Below are positions 10,992 to 24,805 of a DNA stretch of 64,000 nucleotides, piece by piece; position 1 is the first letter of the stretch, and each line of letters starts with the position of its first letter. Origin of the DNA: Patiria miniata (Eukaryota > Echinodermata > Asteroidea > Valvatida > Asterinidae). The notes beneath the pieces are model-generated. The model was not told the DNA's origin. It saw nothing but the letters and a program-made list of their open reading frames with translations, and searched no databases. The stretch lies in the NCBI RefSeq assembly GCF_015706575.1, contig NW_024037056.1, positions 17,659,405-17,723,404 on the forward strand, read 5' to 3'. The translations under genes were made by a program, and so were the position numbers.

Positions 10992-13900
10992 TCAGTGTAC
11001 TAACCCTTTTCCACAACGATACTCCCAGACTCCAAACAGACACAGTACAATCATGACAGAGATTAAAGCACCTGCGAATATTGTAGTCGCGTAAGCAAAT
11101 CCATAGACCTGCGTCAAAGCGCCCCCAAGCAAGGGCCCTACCAAGGACCTGTCCGTTAAAGGAAAATGTATACATGCATTAGGAATATGTGGCATCAGCT
11201 ATATACAGTAACACCGTCAGAATTATCGGCAACAGTATCAGCAATAGTAACAGTCACGCATAAGCAACAGCAGCAGCAGTATCAACAGCTATTACGAAAG
11301 CAGGACAGACATAACAGCAGCAACAACAACATCAACAGCAGAAAAACAGAGCAGCAGCATTGGTAGCAAAAGCAACAGCACCACTTTCTATCCAAGCTCA
11401 CTAAGATCCCCTTCATCCGGATTATCTACACAAACCAATCAACAAACTTACCCGAATGCAAATACACCGTTCCAGAGGCCAGCTATTATAGAAGTCACCC
11501 CAAGGTTGGTAGGAACACCATACCATCTGTTGAAGTAATTCATATATAAAATGCCTCAATAAGATGCAATGCATATTCATGAATGATTTTTTTTTTATTT
11601 CGTGTTCTTCCCTAACAAAATCAAATTGTCATCAACATTTTCATTCTGACTAATTGCTCCCTGTTTTCCTTTTCCATTGGCTGTCGTCGTTTGTAACTGC
11701 ATGGACGTCGTGAAATAGTTCAAGGGGATATTTTCCCCTAAACTTTCTTCTGGGAAGTCCCACAAAGTATTTTGTGTTAGAAAAATAAACCATAACTTAT
11801 TATTAAATTCGTCAGCATCAAGAAATATTTACATCATGCATTCTATATTATTGAAAGCATAGATACTATATCAAACTTAATATTGTAACGAATATTATGT
11901 AACAAAGTTGATATAACGTAAGTGGCACTCTCTTAAAACGACGCCATTTTTTCAGTACAATTAGAAACAGCGCATTATATTGAATCTTTTTTTCCCCACA
12001 ACCTAAAAATAAAAGACTGACAAAAAATGTAATGCCTAAAGTAAGACGTGTAAGAACCCTACGTCAATAACCTTGGATTAACGCAAGTTTGTTTATGTAC
12101 ATGAAGTTATTCCACGAGTCAAAACTATTACCTAACAAAGATTGAGTTTTGCATTTCTACGTGGACTAACAACCGTGATCTCCATGTTTAGAAATATTGA
12201 GAGCTCATTGGCCAGTGTATGCTGTGCACATTTTGAAGCTACGCGCTGGTTCCCAATCCTTCTATTCGAATATGGTACGGGAACCAGTATAACGGTACCA
12301 CTCCCATCACCAGCAGTTTATAATAAAATAATTAATGCCATAAATGTTTAAAAAAAAATATTTCAGTCACAAATAAATTTTTGGTAATTACAAAAGTGAA
12401 TACATTTAATAAAAAGGTACAGATTGCTGTTAAATTAGAACAGAATTGTTTACAATTCCATTGTCATGGGACTGGACTGGTAATGTGGTGGACGGTGTTT
12501 TCACTTCCAACAGCCAATGGGATATCCAGACTGTGTTTTATAGGGATCAGTACAGGGACTTACTCTGCAGAGATGTACATGTCAACGAATGTCGGCATAA
12601 TGAACAAACCCATCATAACGGTGCCAGTTGGAATAACAAGGATAGCTAGCAGCTTGGTCCTGCAGAAGAAAAAAACAAGTTCGGTTTCAGTTCCGAGGAA
12701 AAACGATCAGATATGGACTACAACTAGACAATAAAGATGTTGCCACTCTTTTGACTGATATATTATATTTTTTACAAAATCGTTATTTATGCATTGAGGA
12801 AATATGCGATTGCGTTATAAAATGCTTCCCCAAATTATGAAAGACAATAAGCCTAAACATTATTAAACCTTTTTATGAGATATGGCGGACACATAGGGGG
12901 CGCTGTTGGTTTGTATAAACTGTTTTGTATATTTAACCAAGTTTACCAAAAGCTGAATAGCGCCCTCCTTTTGTGTCCGCCATAATTTTCAATGGCTAAA
13001 ATGAGATGCCGTAAACTACTGATTAAACTTACGAGGGTATTTTCAGCAGTTGCGACGGTCCAAGGAATAGGAAAAAGAGTGCGCTGCCAAATGCTCCAAA
13101 GACCATCATAATTCGTGTGGCTTTCTGAAACCGAAACAAACAACTTTTTCTCTAGGACCAAAATAACATTAAACGATCTATATAAACGAGGGACAGAGTA
13201 CACGAGATGCAAGATATAAAATGTATCAGCCTCCACTCCAGGGGCGCGTGCTCGTTCCTTACGATCGCACAAGGCATGATGGGAAACAACATGGCGCTGC
13301 AAGATCGTACCCACGGGGTACGAGGTTGAAAATGTATCACTTATTAATAGACGCCATTTTTTTCGCAATGAGGTGTGGGAGAAAAGTCAACACATTTGTT
13401 TTGGTTGCGCGTGATTAAAGTTTGGTATCTCTGTCTGAATGATATGAGGATGTTTGTGGGCTACTGTACGTACTGTACGATTCTGTCATTTTGTCACCAT
13501 TGTTCAATAACAATGGCGATAATAACGGAAACGGAAACATCGTGAGTTGAAAAATTGTGCGACCGCCATTTTCCCACTGTCGTTGACATGACAATAGTTC
13601 AACTAGAGTCGTTCGCATTTAAACTTCAGTGCGCATGCGCTAGGTACGTCACGAACCAACCACTAACCACTGGTCCTTGATCGAACTTAATCCTACTTGC
13701 TTCGCGCTAAAATGGAATCACGTCTATGAAGATGATAGCAACTTAACTGGGTTTTTGATTTATTACTGCTCTTACGTACCTTTGCGTCTGCAACAGCTCC
13801 CCAAATCACAGAGGAAATTGCGTAAGATAAACCGAAACTTAGAAAGATGAAACTGATCTGCAACACAGTGAAACCAAGCTGTGGAGAAAATGGGGGGAAA

Positions 13901-16781
13901 CATTAGGCTATACCAATCAGTAAATAATTGACGACAGTAAGGGAACTCGTAAGTGGGTACGTTAAGAAAACGTTATTGATACATGTACAATGAATATTCA
14001 TGCATGGTCAATTTATAGAGCTAGAAATATCTTAAGCCATGACATCAAAGAAATCTGTTGCTATTATGCGTGCATTATGGGTTACCATAGTAACGTACCT
14101 CTTTTAAATGAATCGGCACAGTTGGGACGAGGGATGTTAAGGAAATCGCTGCCACAAAGACAGCAAGTAAAGCCAACCAAATGGCTGGAATGCTCAAAAC
14201 TAGAGTCAAGGGCCCAGACTCTTCCTTCTTTTGCCCTGATGAAAAGAAAACACACAACCAAGTCCAACCTTTTTTTTAAGACCATAAATTTGAGTGAATC
14301 GTATAAATAGATTTGTGTTAACAAGTTAACACATAATTTGAGGAGAAATCATTGGATCGTGGGGGAACGTACCCTGCTGAGGCAATAAGAAGAAATTGGC
14401 GATATCAATTGCAAGAACAAGCCCTCCCAGAGCGAAGAACGGAAACCGGAAGCCTCCTGCCTAAAACACACAACACACACAAAGAATAAATCAAGTGTTT
14501 CGAACAATTTTATTTAACCAGCGCAACTATTTCAACCACTTCAGCAAGTGTATTTACAGATAACCAGTGCCTCATCGACCTTGAACTGAAATAGTCCATA
14601 TCTGAGCACTCGAGGACTTTGTATTAATTAACGACGCCATTTTGGAGTGTACATGTTGCCTTTACATAATTTATTGAATTGTTAACGTTGAAGCAATTCA
14701 ATTAATTGCTACAATAATGGAGATATAAATAAAATCACTTTAATATGAGCGTCCTCATTCGATGAAAAATATAATCAATACATTTATCTTGGGTTTTGCC
14801 CTCTATACCCATTTAAAAATAAAAGAAAAATTGTAAATGTGTACTTACATCATATAACAGACCACCAATTGCTGGTCCGATTGCATATGCCAGCCCTCCG
14901 GTCATCTCAATCAAGCTCTGTTAACAAACATGTAAACAACTGATGCCACACCAATCTTATATACACTGATCTAACACTGATCATATGCTAATGTTAATCT
15001 GATCTCACACTAAATCTACCATCAAGATTACACTGATCTCTAAACCTATCTCACACTAATTAACCAACACTGATTGTTACACCGATCTCACACCAATCTT
15101 TTACACCGATAAACTACTGATTACACACGGACTGCCCTTCAGCGACTTACCACTGCCGTGCCGACATTCTCAGGAAAGGTAAACGCCACAATGGCCGCTG
15201 ACGCAGTTTTTGTAGCCGAGCTTCCAAGCCCTTCCAAGAGCCTTATGGCAAAACTGAACGCAGTGAAAGTTGCTCTGGTTGGCATGTCAACAATAAACCT
15301 GCAAAAATCAAATTTTCATAGATTATTGATTTTCCCCCAAGAAATTTCACATAGGACTAATATTTTGAAGTGGATCATTGAAGCGCGGATCCTCTACATA
15401 AAGATAATTAACGACTTCCCAAATTTCTGGTATGACACTTGCGCGTCGTGCTCGCGTGCGCGCCTGGCGCACGTTTCAACCAAGAGATCTCTCACCCAAA
15501 CAAGACATTGCATCCACCGGTGACGAAGGCTCCTGCCAGAAAAATAAACCGAGCTCCAAAAACAGGAATCTAAAAAGAAAAAACAAAGCAAAGTAGGCCC
15601 GTTCATGCGAAAAAAAGTCTCGAAATGTGAAAATATATTGTGAAGAACACCAATAGATAATAATGATGTAAAATGTCTGTTAAAGTTAATTCAAAGTATT
15701 TGACAGTACACAAAATTCCCAAATGTAAATCAAAAACCGGTGACTATTGATAAATCTTATCTCACATAAAACTAGTTGAATGCTTATGGTCAGAAGAGCG
15801 CACTTTACATCCTGGTATTATTGAGAAAAGTCCTCTGCACAGCATTGCAACAGTGCCCCTCCGGGTTTAAATGTTCACACGTTCATTAACTTTAACCCTC
15901 AGGGGTGCATTTATATGCAGAATCGTGTTGAACTGAGCATGGTTTTAAACAATGACATGTACACTAGACATGAGCTGAATAGACCAGGTCGCAAGAACGC
16001 CACGTTGACGATAAACAATTGAGAACCTACAAATTTGCCCCAAATCGGTGACCCAATGCCTGCAGTGAGGGCGAATGCGCTAAACACGAGTCCAATTACA
16101 GTCTGGTTCATCCCTTTCGCCTTTGCCTGTTAGATGTAAAAAAAAAAAAAATAATAATAATAATAATAATTATAACAAATAGACCTAACAAGAAGTCAGA
16201 GTTTCAGTTTTTCTCAGATTATTTTTTTATCTCAGGAAAACATTTTTTCCCGGGGATCTCGAAATTCAGAATGTATGTAAATGTGCAGAATTACACAAAT
16301 TGATTACCTAGATGTATATTCCGCTAAGGAGAAATTCCTTTAAAAAAAATTACGGTAATCAGTAAGTATTTTGGGGAAAACGTATATTTGGGTAAAGTTA
16401 GTTATAAAGCAACAAGCGGATCCCAGGGTGTGGTATACTTTTTTTCTGTGTATACTACCTTGATGGGGTAAAAAAAACCCAGAAATATGGACCGTTTGGG
16501 ATACTCACCTCAATGGGGTAGAAAACTGAAATTATGGAAGCGGCCATCATGTTTGACAGTGAAGCCATCATAGCGCTGGCAAAAGTGGCTTTCTGGTGGT
16601 AGGTGAACTTCGTTCCCGCCGGTTTCTCCTCAGATCTTTTGTCAATGTTGTCATTTTCTTCGTCAGCTCTATCCTTATTGGCCAAAGACGACGTGGGCGG
16701 GGCGCCGTTGGGCGGAGTTTCTCCGCTTGAATTTACATATTCTATCGAAAGCGAAGCGTTAATTTCAACCTTGTTTTCCAT
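10992..16781 (-). CDS. SLC18B1: SLC18B1-like MFS transporter, complete
   Basis: Twelve exons on the minus strand: 16781-16509, 16126-16031, 15569-15496, 15298-15151, 14917-14849, 14460-14373, 14235-14099, 13878-13780, 13124-13033, 12659-12564, 11526-11452 and 11148-10992. Total 1404 bp, 467 aa; human SLC18B1 is 456 as I recall it. After a 65-residue polar N-terminus come twelve membrane segments. Motifs aligning by eye with SLC18B1 include NQTVIGLVFSAFAL, SPIWGKFIPVFGARFIF, IGPAIGGLLYD, LSFGLSYAISSVIWG and VGPLLGGALTQVYGFA. The mammalian protein is a vesicular polyamine transporter (proton antiport); a vesicle-membrane role here is inferred from family. The gene stands alone between two GPCR copies on the other strand. 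Intron 11 (11149-11451) holds a CAG/CAA-rich stretch at about 11260-11370, and the intron between exons 1 and 2 holds a (taa)n run near 16139-16170. Confidence 0.88.
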
Positions 16782-18091
16782 GGCTCTGACAAAATAATTA
16801 GGAATGCAAAAACAAAAATCCGTTTTTGACTTGGAAGAAAACAACAACAAAAGCTTTCATTAGGTTGATTCACTGAACTGTAGGCCTATTCTTTAACGTC
16901 TTTACGGTAAGATTTGGATTTCCATGGCGTGAGGTTAAACCTCACGTACAGGAAATTCACAGCGCTTCCTTTATTCTTTGATGACCTTGATGAAAGCCTA
17001 TACCGTTAAGCCAAGGACTGTCGATTTAAAAAAGGAAAACTCTAGCACACCCCGAAGGTTTTGTGTACAATGTCGGCTGTGTAGAAACGTATGTTAGATG
17101 TCTGCCTACGGTACCGGCATTATTCAGTGCTAGCTGGGAAGGTTACAGACTCTGTGGAGGGGATGTGGCGATCCCCCCCCCCCCACCCCCCACGGCAGCA
17201 TATGAGTCTGGCCCAAATCGGAAAGAGAGATGGACACATAGCTTCGTCCCATTTACTTTTTTACACAAATAACATGCTTCAGGATACTACAAACAGTTCC
17301 ATTCATGAAATATAGAGTTAATTGTCTGTGTGAATGCACTGATGTATTAAGGTTTATCAAATAACTAGCTGTCCACAGTGCTCGATCTACAAACAATAGA
17401 TAATTATTGACAACTGTATACGTACGGTACATGGGAACGACAGGATTGTTGTCCTCTATTCGTTACCCTGCATGGAAGTGGGCGCAATGAATAGGTGGTT
17501 GACTTTTGTGTCGTGTTATTCTCATTCAGACCAACGTACCTAGGCACAATTGCAGAATACCCCGCCACTCGATCTATCCACCTCGGACCTAGGCACAATT
17601 GCAGAATACCCCGCCACTCGATCTATCCACCTCGTAGCCGGCTACGAGGTCACGGCTGATTGACCTCAATAAACATTCTCAGCGCTACTTGAATGTACTA
17701 TGCGTCATGCTCCATTGCACTCCCACTTCGTGACCGCGTAGCCGCCAACAGGGTAGTTGGTTTGACCTGCCCGCACACATAACTGTTGTATGTTGAAGCG
17801 TACGTACCGCTTCATAATGAATATGAAATAGTACTATGAAAGAAACGCAATCCACACCACGCACAACCGGTTAGTCTGAACCTTGTGGCTCACGTTGCAT
17901 TGAATAAACTATAATTGTTAAACCATTGCAGCTATGACGTCACACTATAATTAAAAGTGTGGATTCGGAACTACGAGCCTGTTACACTGGTCACAACGTG
18001 TGGATTCGGAACGACGAATCTTTAGTAACGACCCGACATACAGATTTCTATGACCGGACCTGTTGTGTTGTTCCCTGTATACGCCCTCAAG
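16782..18091. other. Intergenic 5' flank of SLC18B1-like and GPCR-2 genes
   Basis: Divergent promoter region with no clear TATA box. It contains a C run at 17171-17190, the 49-bp tandem duplication at 17538-17634, and a repeated gtgtggattcggaac pair at about 17957 and 17999. Confidence 0.4.
17538..17634. repeat. Two-copy 49-bp tandem duplication
   Basis: A 48-base block beginning acctaggcacaattgcag is repeated exactly 49 bases later, with no differences in the shared 48 bases; a recent duplication. Confidence 0.9.
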
Positions 18092-18375
18092 CGCATTACT
18101 GGACCAAGCCCAGTCTTACGTGGCTTTCTTGGCTGTAGGTAGCTAAATTTCCATCACTTAACTCATAACTCATCACTTAAATTCTGATGGGAGGCAGGCT
18201 GGCTCTTAACAACAGACGCATATACATTGGGGATAGCCTGAGTGCTTATCAAGGACATATTTATGATCGTCAACTGATTAAATAGGCATTATCTTAGTAG
18301 GGGGCTCATGAATACGAACCCGGGATTCCCGGGTTCGCGAAAGCCACATTTGACTGCGCTTGGTCCAGTAATGCG
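18092..18375. repeat. Inverted-terminal-repeat element just upstream of GPCR-2
   Basis: Left end gcattactggaccaagcc and right end ggtccagtaatgc are inverted repeats of about 36 bases with a few mismatches, including the inner tggctttc / gaaagcca pair. No coding content. It ends a few bases before the first in-frame ATG of the GPCR-2 exon, so it may form part of its 5' leader. Confidence 0.5.
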
Positions 18376-18378
18376 TGG

Positions 18379-21300
18379 GTGATACCTTTAATGCCCATTT
18401 CGATCCTATCGCGCATGGGGGAAAAGTCAGGTAATAGTGCCTGGAAGACGCAGTGGACGACTACAGTTGGAGACATGATGGACGAAACGTTTGCCTACGA
18501 TGACCAGCAACCCGTCTGCTCGATACCAGACGCGCCGATTCTCAATCTTTCGGATCCCAGTATCGCAACTCGCTACGAGTACAACTCGGTTCAGAGCGCC
18601 CTTGTCACGGTCATCTACCCATGCATTTGCCTATTCGGTATTCTGACTAACTCGATATTTCTGCTGACGGTTATTCGGGTGCCACACATGAAGAACGTAA
18701 CCAACATCTACCTGAGTAGTCTTGCCGTATCGGATATCATGTTCCTGATAACAGGTGAGATGATATCTTTCTACTTGATTAGTTCTACAACCATGAGTTT
18801 GCCAATGGGGTGGCTGGGATGTTGGAGTCCAATGTGTTTTCAGGGAAGGGGGAGGGTATAGATCAGGTGTAACACTCAACGCGTAAAAGACCAAAAGTCC
18901 TGAAGTTATTAATCAATATTTGTAATTATTGACTAAAGACGTTATTCAGGGAACTTCAGTAAAATTGCAGATGTTTTTTTGCCAATGTGTTAGTCGAGGG
19001 AGGGGCCGGTTAGCCATCCAAAACCGCCCCTGGGATCCGCCCATGATATCAAATTAATTTGTAGATGAATAAAATAATGCATTTTCCTAATTCCGCAAAC
19101 TTTATATTGATTACTGTATGTTTTTACCGTTCAATTTAAACACAATTAGCATTCCATTAGCTTCAGAGTCATTCCGTTAGCGCGAATTTGAATGTAGCTT
19201 AAGATTATAGTTCAAATATATATAAACAGAACATTCCATTTAGTTTTTCAAGCATGCAATCGGGAAAATACAGCAATCGACTAAAGTACTGCGCTCATTC
19301 GAATTGAAACTATCTGCGAAGAACATTCGAATTTGAAGCGAGAACATGTGGTCAAATGAACTCATCGATGGGCAAACATTTTCGACATTTTGGCAATGAA
19401 ATTCATAATATACCATTTCTGGAAAATTATCACAGAAAATTGAAAGAATCTATAATTCCAAGAAGAATTCAACATTGATAGAAAATATTGTTTCATTGAA
19501 GGAATATAAAACCATGATGAAAGAATAGATGCCTAAGAAAATAAACGACAGCTCGAAATAATAAAAAATAATAAGTGCAGCTGTCTAGTGAAGGCTTTTG
19601 TTTTCATTGCCAGGCCCGGATTAAGTGTTTCGTAGGCCCTAGGCACCAGTTTTCCGTAGGCCCTACTCCGCCCTTGGTACCAGCACCAAATTCATGTTGA
19701 TGCTATTTGATCACTGTACAAATCCAGCCAGGTCCTTGCTCTAAAATCCTGTTGCCAACAAGGGCGTCAATCGCTTCTCAAAAATGGGGGGGGGGGGTGG
19801 GTGTGCACATAACATGTGAATCTTGATCAGAACTAATGCGAGTGCGAAGCCTAAACTGCTTCAAGGGCGGATCCAGAACACAATTTGTGGGGGGGGGGGG
19901 GCCAAAAAATTTTGGTCCCCCCAAAAAGTGTGTCAAAAAATTACGGCGTGGGGTTCGGGGCCCGCTTAAGGGCCCCGGAAATTGTTTGGATTCTAGATGC
20001 TCTGTGGTGCGATCTGAGGCAATTTCTGACCACTTTAACCAATGTTTTTTGAGGAAAAGATGGTGGTGTACTCATTGCCTGCCTTTATTACGACGTCACA
20101 TAAAAAAAAAAAAAAATGGTTTCGTTTTTTTTGGGGGGGGGGGGCATGGCCCCCTTTGGCCCCCCCCCCCCCCTGGATCCGCCCTTGAACTGCTTTGGGT
20201 TGGGCCGAACAATTTTTGGATTCTGAATTTAAAACGCTCTGTGGTGCGATCTGAGGCAATTTCTGACCACTTCAACCATTTTTCTTTGCAAAAGATCATC
20301 ATTTAAACATCATGCTCGAGTTTGGATTATCCGTCCCCCCCCCCCCTCCGTTAAGCTCCCACCTTAATGGCAAATGAATAACATAAATTATACACCAACA
20401 CGACGGAATAATAAAATGAAATGCTGTACCGCATGTGTAATGGCTGTCCTAATTGGTTTTAATGGACACTCGCCGTCGCGCAGTTTTCAAGAAATAATGC
20501 TTAAATATTCAAGGTCCAAGAAAAAAATTAAACAGGAACGTCACCACCCAAAACTGATGTTAAACAAAAGCTGCATCAATTTGTTCCAGCTCAGTAGGTA
20601 CATTATAGCTTCAAGGCAATCCTGAAAATCCTGTTCTTTGGTTATTCAAAGCCGGTATACGCTTTCGCTGTTGGAGACTTACACGAGTTATATGCATTGG
20701 ATATATAAATATACTTAGTTCAAAATTCAGTTGTATGTAATCTGTTCCGCTGATCATTTTGCGTGTTAATTTAAAGGAATTGTTTTAATAAGTAATCAAC
20801 AAGATGACACAAAGTAAGTTAAGAGCCAGAATTAACTCAATTCTCCAATAGATATTGGTAATTGTATGTGAAGTCTTTTTAAAATTGCCTCGATTTTTTG
20901 TTCCGGCAGGTACTGGCTTTGGCCTTTGGAGGTATCTATCCACACCAGTTATTTCGGATTTTTCTTTTCTTGGTGGGGTCCACGGCTGTTTAATCACACA
21001 AGTTCTGAACAGTACACCTTTTTATGCTTCGACTTTACTTGTAACAGTCGTTGCGGTAGAAAGATACCTTGCCATCTGCCGACCAATTCATCACCGGAAA
21101 ATCAACTCCAGAGGGCGTGCCTTTGCCTTAATCGCTGTGACTTGGGTGGTAGCCTTATGTTGTGAGGCTATGCTCTGTCCAACTGTCTCTGATTATACTG
21201 TGAAATGCGTTATATGGCCCGACGACGACTATTTCATGGAATTTCCTCAAACCATCGGTGGCTGTTTTTACCCGGCGCTGTGGGCCCAGATTCTGACGGC

Positions 21301-21727
21301 TTTTGCATTAATCGTTCCAAGCCTGCTGGCTATCTTCGTCACCTTCATCTTGTACATTTTGATTGTGCGAAAGCTCAGCAAGCGGATTCACAAGGCACCC
21401 AGTGAACAGACGTCGAATCGCGCGAAGTCTCGTCGCACTCGAGATCATGTTGCTAAGATGCTGATTACCGCTGGTACCGTGTTCTACATCCTCCTGACTC
21501 CTCGCACAGTAGTGACCATTTATTACTACATTAAGTCTTTCGCTGGTACCCCGGGGCTTCCCCCGGGTGTAGAGTTTATACTCTTCACTTCAACCAACAT
21601 ACTTCTATATGTTAATTCTGTGACAAATCCTATCATGTATGCGTTTTCAAACAAGCGTTACCGAACGGCTTTTATACAAGCTTTTTGTCCGGGTTCAAAA
21701 ATGATTAATGTTTCTTCAAGTTCCTGA
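18379..21727 (+). CDS. Class A peptide-type GPCR, paralog 2 (intact)
   Basis: Exon 1 runs 18379-18754 and exon 2 20910-21727, joined in phase 1. The first ATG gives 397 aa; the ATG at 18475 gives 365 aa and aligns better with the paralog. Seven membrane segments are visible: TM1 LVTVIYPCICLFGILTNSIF, TM2 LSSLAVSDIMFLIT, TM3 with VAVERYLAICRP, TM4 AFALIAVTWVVALCCEA, TM5 VPSLLAIFVTFILYILIV, TM6 LLTPRTVVTIYYY and TM7 NSVTNPIMY. The disulfide cysteines are in GVHGC and VKCVIWPDD. The basic loop SNRAKSRRTRDHVAKM is shared with paralog 1. The class is certain; subfamily resembles thyrotropin-releasing hormone / ghrelin / neuromedin-U receptors by the LAVSD and ERY contexts, but the ligand cannot be told. 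It is a duplicate of the gene at 6532-9274, which lies on the same strand. Confidence 0.85.
19610..20350. repeat. Poly(G)/poly(C)-bearing repeat cluster with internal duplication
   Basis: Lies in the GPCR-2 intron. A 60-base block beginning gctctgtggtgcgatctgag occurs near 19998 and 20234. Between and around the copies are G runs (19786-19798, 19890-19901, 20131-20143), a C run (20161-20173) and the paired signatures ggatccagaa / ggatccgccctt. This resembles a dispersed non-coding repeat type common in marine invertebrate genomes; family not assigned. Confidence 0.6.
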
Positions 21728-22432
21728 ACAAGTCACGTTTTTTTTGCCGTTAAACGTTGCATCATTCTGAAATGCGATGCTAGAGTTCATTCTGTACCGT
21801 AATTTTAGGGTGTTTTGAGCAGGTTCTTTTAGGACACAATTGAGCATAGAAATTGACAGGATTGAGATGTGAACCCTTCACCTAATATTTTGGCGCTCTA
21901 CCAATCTTTAATTAAATGTCCTGCCCTTTCATTTATTTTAATAGCGATTATTTGTCGTTTTCTTGACAACGGGTGCCATCTGAATTTTAATGAATAAGAT
22001 TCAAAGTGACTGTTTATGCACATGGTTGCTGTCTGGTCGTATATAGAACCTAGATTCTTTGTAAATTTCGTCAAAGAAAATAACACACGTTTATGAATCA
22101 GCATAGCGTTATGGGATTTGAATGTTTCTGCTCGGACGTTTTAAGGTACTTTTAAATTGGTGTTTCGCCCACATCCAACACAGTTTTCTGTATGGACTGC
22201 CCATATCCAAAATCAAAAAAAGAGGCAGGAACATTTTAGGACATGATAATGGAAACACACGTTTAAGTAGTAAACGTTTAAGGAGACTTTAAAGCCCCTT
22301 TTTATAACGTTTAGCCAACACTTTACAAAAGCTACAGTCTGCCCTGTAAAATGGGGCACGACAGGAGAAGCATGGAACATTGCCTCAATATCATCATCAA
22401 GCGTATCAAAAATATCGAACGCTATCAATAAT

Positions 22433-22595
22433 CAGTGAAACGCCACTATAACGAGCACGATGTGGTCCACAGAAAGTGCTCGCTATATAGTGGTTGTTCG
22501 TTATACTGATTGTGCATTATAATAGAATTCACTATTTCGGGAGCCCGTGGGGAAGTTCGTTATAACCAAATGTTCGTTATAGCGGCGTTTCACTG
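22433..22595. mobile_element. 163-bp MITE with CAGTGAAACGCC ends (Tc1/pogo-like)
   Basis: The ends cagtgaaacgccactataac and its near reverse complement are separated by AT-rich sequence with further inverted copies of cgttata. CAGT-type ends are typical of pogo/Tigger-like elements. A clean TA duplication is not seen at both ends, so the family is tentative. Confidence 0.65.
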
Positions 22596-24796
22596 TATAA
22601 AGTATTCTGGTTAACCTTTACAGGAATTGAACTCCCTGACTGTTTTTATCACGGTTTAAGACTTATCTTTTTAATGAGGATTTTGTTTCCTTTTAATTGA
22701 TGTGCTTGGTATTACAATTTTAATATTATACTTTAATTACACCTTTGGATCGACGGGTTGGCCGGCTGGTGGGTTTGCTCGTAGTCTGTTTGTTGGTCGT
22801 TCGGTCGTTTGGTTGGTTGTTGTGTTCGGCTGGTCATGTTTTCTAGTTTTGGTGGTCGGACTGTCTCTACTTCTGTTAATCTTTTAGTGTGTAGCTTTGA
22901 ATGTTTTTAACTTTTAACCTTTACCTTTTAACTTTTGGTTTAGTTTTGATGGTTTTAACTTAATTGTACTGCGTATATGAGCAAAACTGATTTGAATATA
23001 TGGCGTTAAATAAAATGTTATTATATAATAAGAACTAAGTAGGTATACATGTAGTTACCGACTTTTGAAAAATTTTAATCATTAAACTGGGTATGTGATC
23101 AAGTACACGTATAATTATGATGGATTGGTGCTTTGTGCATGTGTCTTTGTGTAGAAACATCCTCGATTCTTTGTAAAATAAAACTTTTCTTTCACAAATT
23201 GTGGTTTATTTTAAAATAAAACTATTTCGCATGTTAGGGTCCCATTTTCAGGGGTAGTATCCAAGATGGTCGAGATACTTTTCACATCCAACCCCACTTC
23301 GCTAAGGCCAGTGTGGAAGGAAATGTTGTGCCCGCAATATTCTGTCCTCCGGTCAGATTTGCCAGGATGATGTGTCCCCATACAGTTTCTCCTCGGTAAT
23401 GGTGCCCCTCTTCAAATGAGAAGGTACGACATCTACATTATTTTAATATTTAAAAAGTAGTGAGGATAATGTCTGCTATCTTTTTAAGTAGATCCCCTGC
23501 ACGAGGCGCCCAAACATATAATTAGGATTTCAAATCACCAAGAAGGAACACAGCGTCTACTTTTGTGTATCACATGTAGTCATGCATAGAGGAGCATAGA
23601 TATGTCATCTGTGCAGGGCTCACTTACTCAGATCACCTTTAATCAGTAAGGGGTTTACCACAGTATTACAGTTTTGAATAATTAATGGAAATCGACCGAT
23701 TCAAGAAAATCAGGTCGGGAAAAGACTTGCAGATACACCAAGTCTAATGTCTTTAATAATAAAGAAAGTTGGTTTGATTTTGAGAAGTAAAAACCACAGA
23801 TAATGTAGGAAATTTCAAAACGTAAATAACCCAACGGGCAAAGTAAAAGGGACTCAGCCAACAAATTCCTGCAATTTCGCACCCAAAGGTCACTTTTTCC
23901 TTAACAAAACACGCATTGTAAACTAATCCCATAGATATGGGTGACTGTACGCTTTACAAACTACTAGAATACGAAGGATTCATTTAGAAAAAAACCTTCC
24001 CACTGTCGCAATTTTGCTCTAGGCAAAAATACAATTTATCAGAGGGCAGGGACCTGTAAAGAAACGTACCTGCAAGTCCTACTAAAATACAGGCACCTTT
24101 GTTGTTGATAGGTCATTGACGAGGTTAAAGGCATACAAGATCATTTGCTTTTTGCCTTCAATATTAACGCCATGCACTCAACAATAAAGAAAAACGTTCA
24201 AAACTGTGGAAGTTTCAGCATTCACAACCCTCCAAGGTGTTTGAGACACACATCAAATTGAAGCTTATTTCATCATCTTTCATTTTCCGTTCATTTTTGG
24301 GGGGTTTATTTATTTATTACATTTCTTTACCCAAGGTGTGCCCAAACAGTTTAAAACCATTGGGGCCCTGTTTCGATTGGGGCCCTGCATACACTACTAA
24401 TGTTTATACACACATGTACAAATACAATACATTTCAAATACAATACACCACAATGAAATAAAATAAAAGCCTACAAGATTACTGCATGATCGTAAAGCAA
24501 CTATTATAAATATTTTACACCATTACAAAGAAACATATACAGTTTGAAACGACATTGCTAAGGTGATTTAAGTTTACACGAGAAATTTTGGACATTTCTT
24601 GTGACATCAGCAAAATATACATATATTTCTATACATTCGCTGATTATGGGAGGGGTGAAAAACCCGTGAAAAACCAAACCAATCCAATCCAATGACTTTT
24701 GGGAGAAAATCCATCCAAAGATGACCACCCTTAAAGCAGGCCTGAAGCCATGGCTATTTTGAACGGACGTCTACGCTCAACTGCAAAATATAGCCA
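22596..24796. other. Intergenic, no confident gene
   Basis: No gene is supported. A weak minus-strand open stretch at 23407-23211 is in phase with the first exon of the IgGFc-domain gene and has cysteines and AATAAA after its stop, but its acceptor is poor (see rejected items). The rest is AT-rich and without recognised features. Confidence 0.35.
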
Positions 24797-24805
24797 TTTT
24801 AGTGC

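Noticed and set aside
22702-22887. 61-codon hydrophobic frame (GWSCFLVLVVGLSLLLL)
   Set aside because: Low-complexity GT-rich DNA (repeated ggttg/gtcgg motifs) explains the hydrophobic residues; no signal of a gene.
23211-23407. Possible terminal exon of the IgGFc-domain gene on the minus strand
   Set aside because: Phase fits and AATAAA follows, but the acceptor has a poor pyrimidine tract, it lies 2.4 kb away beyond a transposon, and no domain is recognisable.
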